A stretch of DNA of 35,440 nucleotides from F23-B02 sp963613665 (lineage in GTDB: Bacteria; Bacillota; Clostridia; Oscillospirales; Oscillospiraceae): contig CAVEAL010000025.1 in NCBI GenBank assembly GCA_963613665.1, positions 1 through 35,440 of the forward strand, written 5' to 3'. This document shows positions 7,704 through 16,300 of this stretch, piece after piece (the first letter of the stretch is position 1; every line of letters starts with the position of its first letter). Position numbers and translations under genes: made by a program. The notes under the pieces are model-generated. The model had not been told where the DNA came from and searched no databases. It saw nothing but the letters and a program-made list of their open reading frames with translations.

Positions 7704-8529
7704 TTGCCGCACCTCCCAGTTCCTCCATTGCTTTTGCGAAGCTTTCGTCGTCTATCGCCTTGCCGTGCCATGCGCTCTTGCCCTCCATGAAGGAGACGCC
7801 CTTGCCCTTTACGGTGTCTGCGATTATGACGGTGGGTACGCCGACGGCACCGTCGGCAACGCTGATGCAGAAGTCGAGCGCCTCGAGGTCGTGGCCGTCG
7901 CACTCGAGCACCGTCCAGCCGAAGGACTCCCACTTGCCGGCAAGATCGCGCAGAGGCATGACCTCGTCGGTCGTGCCGTCGAGCTGCACCTTGTTGCAGT
8001 CAACTATTGCAATGAGATTGTCCAGTCCGAACTTGGGTGCGCTCATCGCGGTCTCCCAGATAACGCCCTCGTTGAGCTCGCCGTCGCCGAGAACGGCATA
8101 GACCCTGGCCGGGGAGCCGTTGAGCTTGAGCGCCATCGCCATGCCCTGTGCGGCGGGGAAGCCCTGGCCGAGCGGGCCTCCCGGTATCTCAATGCCGGGG
8201 GTATGCATATTCGGATGACCGGCAAGGCCGCCCATGCGGCGCAGAGTCATCATCTTTTCAACCGGGAAGAAGCCCTTTTCCGCGAGGTTGCGGTACAGCA
8301 TCGGGGCTGCGTGCCCCTTTGAGAGCACGAGTCTGTCGCGGTCGGGATCATCGGGTCTGTCTGCGTCGATGTTCATGTGCTCCTGATACAGGTACGTCAG
8401 TATCTCGCACACGGAAAGCGAGCCGCCGGGATGACCGGATTGGGCTGCGTGTATCGCAGTCAGAACGTCGATTCTGAAGCGTCTGCAAAGCTCGTTGAGC
8501 TCGGCACAGCGCTCGGCAGTTAAAGCCAT
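7696..8529 (-). CDS. Transketolase, N-terminal (ThDP-binding) subunit
   Basis: A 277-residue partner of the C-terminal subunit. It holds the diphosphate-binding domain with HPGGSLSVCEILTYLY, the glycine-rich PGGPLGQGFPAAQGMAMALK, and the ThDP motif GDGELNEGVIWETAMSA ending in DCNKVQLDG, which coordinates Mg2+. ATG at 8529 follows GGAGG with an 8-nt gap; a reading that begins 14 codons earlier lacks a ribosome site. First gene of the tktN-tktC-galK-mscS operon, with a strong promoter about 55 nt upstream. Confidence 0.93.
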   Translation of the reverse strand: MALTAERCAELNELCRRFRIDVLTAIHAAQSGHPGGSLSVCEILTYLYQEHMNIDADRPDDPDRDRLVLSKGHAAPMLYRNLAEKGFFPVEKMMTLRRMGGLAGHPNMHTPGIEIPGGPLGQGFPAAQGMAMALKLNGSPARVYAVLGDGELNEGVIWETAMSAPKFGLDNLIAIVDCNKVQLDGTTDEVMPLRDLAGKWESFGWTVLECDGHDLEALDFCISVADGAVGVPTVIIADTVKGKGVSFMEGKSAWHGKAIDDESFAKAMEELGGAANA

Positions 8530-8586
8530 GTTTTTGTCCTCCATATAATAGTTTTTGTCTGAAATCCACACTATTTATCACAATAT

Positions 8587-8615
8587 AATATAGAACAAGC
8601 CCATGACAAAGTCAA
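8587..8615 (-). promoter_or_regulatory. Sigma-A promoter of the tkt-galK-mscS operon
   Basis: On the minus strand TTGACT (8615-8610), a 17-bp spacer, and TATATT (8592-8587); a second overlapping TATATT follows. It lies 57 nt before the tktN start. Confidence 0.75.
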
Positions 8616-8730
8616 ATGTTTTTAAATGCCGCGGCTTGCGCCGTGATTTGATGACGCCGCGTCCGGCGACTGCTTCGCCGCCGTGTGGAACACTTTTCCG
8701 GCGGCCAATTGAGGCAGTCGTCAAAAAAAC

Positions 8731-8759
8731 TTGTGGGCTTTGGGCTTGTGTGGTATTAT
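8731..8759 (+). promoter_or_regulatory. Sigma-A promoter of udk-tdk
   Basis: TTGTGG (8731-8736), a 17-bp spacer, TATTAT (8754-8759); predicted start near 8766, giving a leader of about 29 nt. The stretch 8616-8730 between the divergent promoters is GC-rich with no gene or motif that I recognise. Confidence 0.65.
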
Positions 8760-8794
8760 GGAAGAAAAAACGGAATACACACGGGGAGAGAGCT

Positions 8795-9421
8795 ATGAAA
8801 GACAGCAGCATCATCGTGATCGGCATCGCCGGCGGCACCGGCAGCGGCAAAACCACTATCACGCGCAAGATCATGCAGCACTTCGGCGGCAACGTCAGCG
8901 TCATCTATCACGACAACTACTACAAGGCTCACCACGGCATGAGCTATGAGGAGCGCTCGAAGCTCAACTACGACCACCCCGATGCCTTCGACACCGAGCT
9001 GCTTATCGCCGATCTCAAAAAGCTGCGCCGCGGTGAAACGATATACTGCCCGACCTACGACTACACGATCCACGACCGTTCGGAAAAGACCGTTGCGGTA
9101 AAGCCCTCGCGCGTCATCATCGTTGAGGGACTGCTGATATTCCAGAGCCCCGAGCTGTGCGACCTGATGGACATAAAGATCTACGTCGATACGGACGCGG
9201 ACGTGCGCATCCTGCGCAGGATCGTGCGCGACGTGCGTGACCGCGGCAGGAGCCTCGAAAGCGTCGTAAATCAGTATCTGTCCACGGTCAAGCCCATGCA
9301 CGAGCAATTTGTCGAACCCTCTAAGCGCAAGGCGGATATCATCATCCCCGAGGGCGGACACAATCAGGTCGCGCTGGACATGGTGCTCGAGCGCGTTCGC
9401 GCACACCTTGCGAAGAATTGA
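8795..9421 (+). CDS. udk: Uridine kinase
   Basis: A 208-residue P-loop kinase that phosphorylates uridine and cytidine with ATP or GTP in pyrimidine salvage. The Walker A motif GGTGSGKT lies at residues 13-20. YHDNYYKAHHGMS contains the substrate-contact Asp and Tyr, followed by NYDHPDAFD, then CPTYDYTIHDR, and VIIVEGLLIF as Walker B. RILRRIVRDVRDRGRS is the Arg-rich lid. Length equals that of bacterial Udk. ATG at 8795 is preceded by GGGGAGAG. The thymidine kinase gene begins 10 nt downstream, so the two form a nucleoside-salvage operon. Confidence 0.95.
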   Translation: MKDSSIIVIGIAGGTGSGKTTITRKIMQHFGGNVSVIYHDNYYKAHHGMSYEERSKLNYDHPDAFDTELLIADLKKLRRGETIYCPTYDYTIHDRSEKTVAVKPSRVIIVEGLLIFQSPELCDLMDIKIYVDTDADVRILRRIVRDVRDRGRSLESVVNQYLSTVKPMHEQFVEPSKRKADIIIPEGGHNQVALDMVLERVRAHLAKN

Positions 9422-9430
9422 GGAGCAAAG

Positions 9431-10009
9431 ATGGCAAAGCTTTATTTCAAATACGGCGCCATGGGTTCGTCGAAGTCGGCTCAGGCGCTGATAACGCAGT
9501 TCAACTACGAGGAGCTCGGCATGAGCGTGTGGCTCATAAAGCCGAGCATCGACACGCGCGACGGCGCGGACATCGTGCAGAGCCGCATCGGCCTCAGGCG
9601 CTCGGCGGAGGTCATAACCCCCGAGCAGAGCATAATCGAGGCCTACGCCAGGGCCGGCCGGCACGATGTCATCATCGCCGACGAGGCGCAGTTTTTCACG
9701 CCCGAGCAGATAGATCAGCTGCGTGAGCTGGTGGACTCGGAGGATCTGCCCGTCCTGTGCTTCGGACTGCGCACCGATTTTCTGACGCACTTTTTCCCCG
9801 GTGCGCGCAGGCTCATGGAGCTTGCCGACTCCATCACCGAGATCAAAACCGTCTGTGCCTGCGGCCGAAAGGCGACGGTAAACGCCCGCATCGACGGCTC
9901 GGGGCACATCATAACGCAGGGCGATCAGGTGTTCCTCGGCGGCAACGACAGCTATGTCGCCATGTGCCATAAATGCTGGATGGATAAGATAAAGCAGCAG
10001 GAAAACTGA
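9431..10009 (+). CDS. tdk: Thymidine kinase, type II
   Basis: A 192-residue thymidine kinase of the TK1-like class. The P-loop GAMGSSKS is at residues 9-16, and IIADEAQFF at about 81-89 carries the Walker B Asp and the catalytic Glu (E85). FGLRTDF is at 111-117. A zinc ribbon is formed by C142, C144, C179 and C182. The lasso region with substrate-binding backbone follows the first Cys pair. It makes dTMP from thymidine and ATP for DNA-precursor salvage. It is co-transcribed with udk and followed at once by a strong terminator. Confidence 0.95.
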   Translation: MAKLYFKYGAMGSSKSAQALITQFNYEELGMSVWLIKPSIDTRDGADIVQSRIGLRRSAEVITPEQSIIEAYARAGRHDVIIADEAQFFTPEQIDQLRELVDSEDLPVLCFGLRTDFLTHFFPGARRLMELADSITEIKTVCACGRKATVNARIDGSGHIITQGDQVFLGGNDSYVAMCHKCWMDKIKQQEN

Positions 10010-10020
10010 AAATACGCATG

Positions 10021-10054
10021 AAAAGGCTCGGGTCCCTGACCTGAGCCTTTTTTT
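10021..10054 (+). terminator. Intrinsic terminator of udk-tdk
   Basis: AAAGGCTCGGGTC pairs with GACCTGAGCCTTT (one G-U pair) and is followed by a T-run. It lies 11 nt past the tdk stop. Confidence 0.9.
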
Positions 10055-10069
10055 GTCAGCTTAGTGTAT

Positions 10070-10230
10070 TCATGCCTTCCGCCGAGCCGTTATCTCATAG
10101 ATGTTTGAGCTTGACAGCCACTGAAGCTCACGGATGAAAACGTCGTTCGCTCCTGCATTCCTTCTCTGAACCACCACTCCAGCATACCGCTGAACGCGCC
10201 GGAATAATATCGCCGAAGATACTTGCGTTC
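10070..10230 (-). pseudogene. Possible remnant of a TetR-family regulator (C-terminal part)
   Basis: In the gap between tdk and the aconitase-X genes, the minus strand reads YYSGAFSGMLEWWFREGM, close to the pattern YxxGxxGxxxxWxxxGM of TetR C-terminal domains. After a one-frame shift an open stretch ending ELQWLSSSNIYEITARRKA-stop follows. No start codon, ribosome site or DNA-binding half is present. I regard it as a decayed gene; the family assignment rests on one short motif. Confidence 0.35.
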
Positions 10231-10268
10231 ACGAGCGGAGGCTGTTTATCTCTAATTTATTTCGTTTA

Positions 10269-10709
10269 TTACTCGACCTCGACGATGCCGTCGGGCTTTA
10301 CGGTGATCTTTGCGCCGGTCGTGACGTATTCGAGGAACTCGTCGCCCAGACTGTCGACAACAGGCATTTTCGCGTCCGTCCACACGTCGCCGAGTATCGC
10401 GCCGGAGGCGGCCAGCGGGTCTATCGGCTTTGAAAACAGCATGCACGCGGCCTGCTTGCCGAGGGCGCAGACCGTGAACAGCACCATGCCGCCGGTCGTC
10501 GAGCCTATTGTCATCGGAAGGCACAGCGCCTTGCCGATCATGGGCTTTTTGTATATCTCGGCATTGTTCTGGTCGCCGCACTTCATCTGCTTATCGCCGA
10601 ACATCATGCCCATCTGATACGAGGCGAGCGTATTGAAGCCGCCGTGGGACACGAGCGCCTCGGCCGTGCAGGTGCCGGGGACGACTGTTCTTCCTTTGAA
10701 TGTCCTCAT
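10269..10709 (-). CDS. Aconitase X small (swivel, DUF126) subunit
   Basis: A 146-residue protein matching the swivel domain of aconitase X. It begins RTFKGRTVVPGTCTAEALVS, with GGFNTLASYQ next, then PMTIGSTTGGMVLFTVCALG, and ends with GAKITVKPDGIVEVE. The swivel domain closes over the active site of the large subunit. ATG at 10709 overlaps the large-subunit stop as ATGA, so the two are coupled and made in equal amounts. Bacterial aconitase X is known as a cis-3-hydroxy-L-proline dehydratase and the archaeal form as phosphomevalonate dehydratase. The latter is unlikely here because the MEP gene ispE is present. Confidence 0.88.
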   Translation of the reverse strand: MRTFKGRTVVPGTCTAEALVSHGGFNTLASYQMGMMFGDKQMKCGDQNNAEIYKKPMIGKALCLPMTIGSTTGGMVLFTVCALGKQAACMLFSKPIDPLAASGAILGDVWTDAKMPVVDSLGDEFLEYVTTGAKITVKPDGIVEVE

Positions 10710-11989
10710 TTCTTGCCCTCCCTCTTCGTTGTAACGGTGTGCAGGATCTCGGCCTCGGTGTAGTAGCGCGCGCTGGTGTAGGTGCGCAGCTTGTTCGACG
10801 AGGTGATGACCGCCTTCTTCTTGCACAGGGGGTTGTTCATATACATGAGCGGACAGATGTAGCTGAGTATAATGCCCTGGCGCTTGAGCTGCTTATAGTA
10901 CGGCGTTTTCTCAAATTCCCTGATAACGGGCATTGAGGCCGTAAACACCGTGGGCACCGTGACCTTTTTCAGGCCGTTTTTGCTGAGCTCGCGGCCTATA
11001 TCGGTCGTCCAGTCGATAAGCTGTCTGAGCGTCATGTGCGGACAGCCGACAAAGCAGAGCTGAGGCTCAGCGTCGGGATTTTTCCAGATCACGGGGTAGC
11101 CGGTCTTGACGCGCTCAAGCTCCGCATCGTCGATAACATAGGTCTGCGCGCCATCGGCGATTATGCTCTCGCCCTGCTCGACTGCCTCGGGCGTGAGGTT
11201 TTCGATGTGATACAGGCCTACCGCACCGTTGGATGCCGTGGCTGCGCCGAAGTCCTTGAGATAGGTGCAGGCCTCCTCGTCGAGCGTCGTGCCCAGCCAC
11301 CTGTCGAGTCCCTTGACGTAGGGCACCTCCTCCATGACCTTCATGCCGATCGCAGAGCCCAAAAGCTGCGCATCGGGCTTTTCCGAGCACTTAAGCTCCA
11401 CTATCCAGGTCGCCTTGCGGTTTTCGTCCAGCAGCAGGCCGAATTCGGGCACAAAGCCCGCTATCGAGCCCATGAGCTCAATCATGCCGGAGTTGCGGTT
11501 GCACCTTGCGCCGAGCACGGAGTTTGCGTACACGACCGCCGAGGACTCCGCCCACGAGAGCACCTCGCCCTTACCCGGCTTATTGCCGACCTGATCGAGG
11601 TAGCAGGTGCAGGTGTAGTCGTCGTCGCTGGTTATGCCGAGCTTGCGCAGCTGCTGCTCGTAGCTGTCCTGATAGGTGTACATGAATTTTTTGAACACAA
11701 GATCCTCTATCAGACTGCTGGGAACATGCTTATCCAGCGGCTTGGGGTCGGCGGTGAACTTCTGACCGGATGTGAGTCCGGCGTCGATGATCTCCTGATA
11801 CAGATCGTACACCGGCTTCATCACCTTCAGGCCGAAGCTGATGACCGTGTGCCCGTACTTTGAGCTTATCGGCACCATCCTCTCCGCGCCGAAGGTGTCG
11901 CCGTACATGACAAGGGTTTTTACCACCTTTGCCATGGTCTCCCCCTTTTCACCGTCAAGCAGCGCCTGCTGTTCAGATGTAAGCTTCAT
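10706..11989 (-). CDS. Aconitase X large (catalytic, DUF521) subunit
   Basis: A 427-residue aconitase-X catalytic subunit, an Fe-S dehydratase. The N-terminus LTSEQQALLDGEKGE is typical. The active-site stretch GKGEVLSWAESSAVVYANSVLGARCNRNSG (given here in parts: GKGEVLSWAESSAV, then YANSVLGARCNR) matches the family's NSVLGARTNR block; Cys here replaces Thr, a possible extra cluster or substrate contact. Other Cys candidates are in YTCTCYL and VGCPHM. It is followed by the small subunit with a 4-nt overlap. Substrate is unknown: cis-3-hydroxyproline is the best-supported bacterial one, but no proline-metabolism gene is adjacent. A MarR gene lies upstream on the same strand across the repeat array. 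Confidence 0.88.
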   Translation of the reverse strand: MKLTSEQQALLDGEKGETMAKVVKTLVMYGDTFGAERMVPISSKYGHTVISFGLKVMKPVYDLYQEIIDAGLTSGQKFTADPKPLDKHVPSSLIEDLVFKKFMYTYQDSYEQQLRKLGITSDDDYTCTCYLDQVGNKPGKGEVLSWAESSAVVYANSVLGARCNRNSGMIELMGSIAGFVPEFGLLLDENRKATWIVELKCSEKPDAQLLGSAIGMKVMEEVPYVKGLDRWLGTTLDEEACTYLKDFGAATASNGAVGLYHIENLTPEAVEQGESIIADGAQTYVIDDAELERVKTGYPVIWKNPDAEPQLCFVGCPHMTLRQLIDWTTDIGRELSKNGLKKVTVPTVFTASMPVIREFEKTPYYKQLKRQGIILSYICPLMYMNNPLCKKKAVITSSNKLRTYTSARYYTEAEILHTVTTKREGKK

Positions 11990-12033
11990 ATTCCTTCACT
12001 TCCTTTTTAGTTATCAAATTAACATACATCTAT

Positions 12034-12060
12034 ATTATACCACGCGTCTGATAATGTCAA
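12034..12060 (-). promoter_or_regulatory. Probable promoter of the aconitase-X operon
   Basis: On the minus strand TTGACA (12060-12055) and TATAAT (12039-12034) are both perfect, but the spacer is only 15 bp; the register TAATAT (12037-12032) gives 17. The leader to the ATG at 11989 is about 40 nt. A short spacer often points to dependence on an activator. Confidence 0.6.
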
Positions 12061-12105
12061 CAAGAACGCGGCGCCGAATTCCGCGTTTTTGCGCCAAAAT
12101 GCACA

Positions 12106-12131
12106 AGAGAGAGCGTCAAAACGCTCTCTCC
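12106..12131. repeat. Host hairpin, copy 1 of 3, flanking family-1 elements
   Basis: A 26-bp segment that begins AGAGAGAGCGTC and folds as GAGAGAGCG with CGCTCTCTC. It recurs unchanged at 12338-12363 and 12570-12595, each time between or beside family-1 elements. It resembles a terminator stem but lacks a good T-run. Confidence 0.9.
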
Positions 12132-12337
12132 AGCTTGTCAAGAAAGTCCCTAGGAGGACTTTCTTGACTGCACTTTTCCGCCGAACATTTTGAAAGCGTT
12201 CAAAATGTTTTTATCGAAATCCTTGAAATTTCAAGGATTTCGACGGCGGCTAATCTAACTTGAGGCGGGCCTTGCCCCCTCAAGCTCCCCCGCCGCGCGG
12301 ATGTATTACGCAGCAGCATAGTTTCTTCGACAGTCTG
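12132..12337 (+). repeat. Repeat family 1, complete copy 2a (206 bp)
   Basis: A non-coding element that starts AGCTTGTCAAGAAAGT and ends GACAGTCTG. Its ends are imperfect inverted repeats (AG..TGTCAA). Inside, in order: a terminal hairpin GTCAAGAAAGTCC/GGACTTTCTTGAC; AACATTTTGAA/TTCAAAATGTT (12184-12209); a perfect 28-bp palindrome at 12215-12242; both of these enclosed by CCGCCG/CGGCGG; then CTTGAGG/CCTCAAG. The tandem partner starts 232 bp later. The small reading frames inside it have no ribosome sites and I consider them spurious. Confidence 0.9.
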
Positions 12338-12363
12338 AGAGAGAGCGTCAAAACGCTCTCTCC
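12338..12363. repeat. Host hairpin, copy 2 of 3
   Basis: Identical to 12106-12131, lying between the two tandem family-1 elements. Confidence 0.9.
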
Positions 12364-12569
12364 AGCTTGTCAAGAAAGTCCCTCGGAGGACTTTCTTGAC
12401 TGCACTTTTCCGCCGAACGTTTTGAAAGCGTTCAAAACGTTTTTATCGAAATCCTTGAAATTTCAAGGATCTCGACGGCGGCTAATCTAACTTGAGGCGG
12501 GCCTTGCCCCCTCAAGCTCCCCCGCCGCGCGGATGTATTACGCAGCAGCATAGTTTCTTCGACAGTCTG
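12364..12569 (+). repeat. Repeat family 1, complete copy 2b (206 bp)
   Basis: Second tandem copy, differing from copy 2a at only a few bases. Two of these (A to G at 12419 and T to C at 12438) are paired with each other in the AACRTTTTGAA stem, a compensatory change. Another lies in the loop of the terminal hairpin and one in the 28-bp palindrome. Confidence 0.9.
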
Positions 12570-12595
12570 AGAGAGAGCGTCAAAACGCTCTCTCC
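12570..12595. repeat. Host hairpin, copy 3 of 3
   Basis: Identical to 12106-12131. It is followed 6 bp later by the 3' end of the marR gene, for which it may have been the original 3' hairpin. Confidence 0.9.
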
Positions 12596-12601
12596 TATCA
12601 A

Positions 12602-13045
12602 TTATTCAAAATTGTCTGCCTCGGGCATCATCTCGTCCGAGATGCGCATTAGCATATTGGAAAACAGCTCGATCTCTTCGGTTGAAAAGCTGTCCTCGAT
12701 GCGGCTGAGGACGGTTTTGACATAGCTGCGCATGATGTCCGTGTAGTTATAGTATTTTTCCGACAGAACGAGGTGATATTCCCTGCGGTCGGTGTCGGAG
12801 TTCTGCTTTTTCAGGTAGCCTTTTTTGATCAGGTTGTTGACCTTATAGGTCGCGTTTGACTGCGAAATGTTCAGAAATTCGGCGAAACGGCCGATAGTCG
12901 GTTCGTTCAGGGCGTGGATGACCTCGATTGAAAACGCCTCCATGGCCGACAGCGAACCCTCGCGCTCGCGCACGAGCTCAAATATCCTTCGGAAAAACTC
13001 CAGCTTGAACTTGTCGTAGACTTCCAGAAAATTATCTTGCAGCAC
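12602..13045 (-). CDS. MarR-family transcriptional regulator
   Basis: A 147-residue winged-helix regulator. The DNA-binding domain spans about residues 35-110: PTIGRFAEFLNISQSNATYKV (helix-turn-helix, read as PTIGRFAEFLN and ISQSNATYKV), then NNLIKKGYLKKQNSDTDRRE, the MarR wing with the conserved DxRR. Long helices at both ends form the dimer interface. I place the start at GTG 13045 because a strong AGGGGAGG lies 6 nt upstream; an ATG eleven codons earlier would put that site inside the coding region. The ligand is unknown. It is the nearest regulator to the aconitase-X genes, but the repeat array lies between them. Confidence 0.85.
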   Translation of the reverse strand: MLQDNFLEVYDKFKLEFFRRIFELVREREGSLSAMEAFSIEVIHALNEPTIGRFAEFLNISQSNATYKVNNLIKKGYLKKQNSDTDRREYHLVLSEKYYNYTDIMRSYVKTVLSRIEDSFSTEEIELFSNMLMRISDEMMPEADNFE

Positions 13046-13096
13046 TCTGACCTCCCCTTTCATCGTAACGGACGGCAACTGTTGCGGTTTTTGAAC

Positions 13097-13125
13097 TATT
13101 TTAATACATTTCCGTCAATTTGTCA
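13097..13125 (-). promoter_or_regulatory. Sigma-A promoter of marR
   Basis: On the minus strand TTGACA (13125-13120), 17 bp, TAAAAT (13102-13097). TTGAC recurs twice here (TTGACAAATTGACGG), which could be a binding site for MarR itself. Confidence 0.75.
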
Positions 13126-13145
13126 ATTTTTCGTCAGATGAAAAT

Positions 13146-13173
13146 AAAAAAAGACAGCATCCGCTGTCTTTTC
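13146..13173 (-). terminator. Terminator of the heat-shock operon
   Basis: AAAAGACAGC pairs with GCTGTCTTTT around a 4-nt loop and is followed on the minus strand by a run of Ts. It lies 14 nt past the dnaJ stop. Confidence 0.9.
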
Positions 13174-13186
13174 TGATAGCAAATAT

Positions 13187-14323
13187 TTATTTGCGCTTGC
13201 CGAACATGCCGCTTTTGCTCTCAACCGTCTCGCCGAGGGAGGCGGCAAAGCCGCGCAGGGCTTCCTTCTGCGCCGCGGTGAGCTTTTTGGGCACCGTGAC
13301 CTTTACGGTCACAAACTGGTCGCCCCTGCCGCCGGAGCGCAGGAAGGGTATGCCCTTGCCTTTGAGGCGGAAGGTCGTGCCGGTCTGCGTGCCTTCGGGT
13401 ATGTTGAGCTTTACCTTGCCGTCAAGCGTAGGCACCTCGATCTCCGCGCCGAGGGCTGCGGTCGCAAAGGATATGTCCTGATTCAGGAGCACCGACGCGC
13501 CGTCGCGCTCAAACCTCGCGTGGGGCTGGACGAGCACCGTTACCAGCAGATCGCCGGCCGGACCGCCGTTTAAGCCCGAGTTGCCCTGACCGCGCAGGGA
13601 TATGGTCTGTCCGTCGTCGATACCGGCGGGGATGCTTACGCTGACCTTGTGCTGGCGGCGGATGCTGCCGACGCCGTGGCAGGTGCCGCAGGGGCTGTGG
13701 ATGATCTTGCCGCGTCCCTTGCACTTATTGCATCGCGTGTTCTGCTGCATCATGCCGAAGGGTGTGCGCTGGGTGGTCTTGACCTGACCCGAGCCCTTGC
13801 AGTCGGGGCAGACCTCGGCGGTCGTTCCGCTTGCGCAGCCCGAGCCCTTGCAGTCGGGGCACTGCTCGACGCGCGTCACGAAAACTTCCTTCTTCACGCC
13901 GAAGGCCGCTTCCTCGAACTTGATGTTCACATTCGCGCGCAGGTTCTCGCCCTTTCGCGGAGCGTTCGGGTTCTTGCCGCCGCCTCCGCCAAAGCCGAAA
14001 ATGTCGCCGAATATATCGCCGAAGCCGCCGAAATCACTGAAACCTCCGAAATCGCCGAAGCCGCCGAAGCCGCCGCCTCCGTAGCCCTGGTTCGGGTCAA
14101 ACGCGGCGTGACCGAAGCGGTCGTACTTTGCGCGCTTATCGGCATCGGAAAGGACCTCGTAGGCCTCGTTTATCTCTTTAAACCGCGCTTCGCACTCCTT
14201 GTCGCCGGGATGAAGATCGGGGTGATTTTCTTTGGCAAGCTTTCTGTATGCTTTTTTGAGCTGATCCTCGGTTGCGTCCTTGGATACGCCGAGAACCTCA
14301 TAGTAATCTCTTTTATCTGCCAT
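13187..14323 (-). CDS. dnaJ: Chaperone protein DnaJ
   Basis: A 378-residue type I J-protein, co-chaperone that delivers unfolded clients to DnaK and stimulates its ATPase. The J domain (5-70) has the HPD motif in KENHPDLHPG. A Gly/Phe-rich linker with repeated GGFGDF units follows at about 78-115. The zinc domain has all four motifs: CPDCKGSG, CPDCKGSG, CNKCKGRG and CGTCHGVG. The C-terminal substrate-binding domains are complete, including GDLLVTVLVQPHARFERDG and the end KSGMFGKRK. ATG at 14323 follows GAGGTG. It is the last gene of hrcA-grpE-dnaK-dnaJ. Confidence 0.97.
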   Translation of the reverse strand: MADKRDYYEVLGVSKDATEDQLKKAYRKLAKENHPDLHPGDKECEARFKEINEAYEVLSDADKRAKYDRFGHAAFDPNQGYGGGGFGGFGDFGGFSDFGGFGDIFGDIFGFGGGGGKNPNAPRKGENLRANVNIKFEEAAFGVKKEVFVTRVEQCPDCKGSGCASGTTAEVCPDCKGSGQVKTTQRTPFGMMQQNTRCNKCKGRGKIIHSPCGTCHGVGSIRRQHKVSVSIPAGIDDGQTISLRGQGNSGLNGGPAGDLLVTVLVQPHARFERDGASVLLNQDISFATAALGAEIEVPTLDGKVKLNIPEGTQTGTTFRLKGKGIPFLRSGGRGDQFVTVKVTVPKKLTAAQKEALRGFAASLGETVESKSGMFGKRK

Positions 14324-14350
14324 AAAGCCACCTCATTTTTCAAACGCTCA

Positions 14351-14379
14351 ATATGGGCGCACTGCAAGTGCGCCCATAT
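14351..14379 (-). other. Strong hairpin between dnaK and dnaJ
   Basis: ATATGGGCGCACT and AGTGCGCCCATAT pair fully around a 3-nt loop. No T-run follows, so it is probably an mRNA processing or stability element that sets the dnaK/dnaJ ratio rather than a full terminator. Confidence 0.7.
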
Positions 14380-14397
14380 ATCAAGCGGGGGTTGTAA

Positions 14398-16245
<1,848 letters not shown>

Positions 16246-16300
16246 AATATAAATCCTCCTATTTGAAAATGAATAATATACTTAATTGAATTGAATATAA

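Noticed and set aside
12067..12092. Plus-strand terminator (CGCGG..CCGCG followed by T5)
   Set aside because: No plus-strand gene precedes it; it lies upstream of the aconitase-X promoter. It may be chance or an old gene end.
12106..12595. CRISPR array
   Set aside because: Only two long (206 bp) near-identical units and three 26-bp hairpins; spacers are not unique and no cas gene is present.
12260..12725. Two small plus-strand reading frames with identical N-termini inside the tandem repeat
   Set aside because: They simply follow the 232-bp repeat period, have no ribosome sites, and cross hairpins; the second runs antisense into marR.
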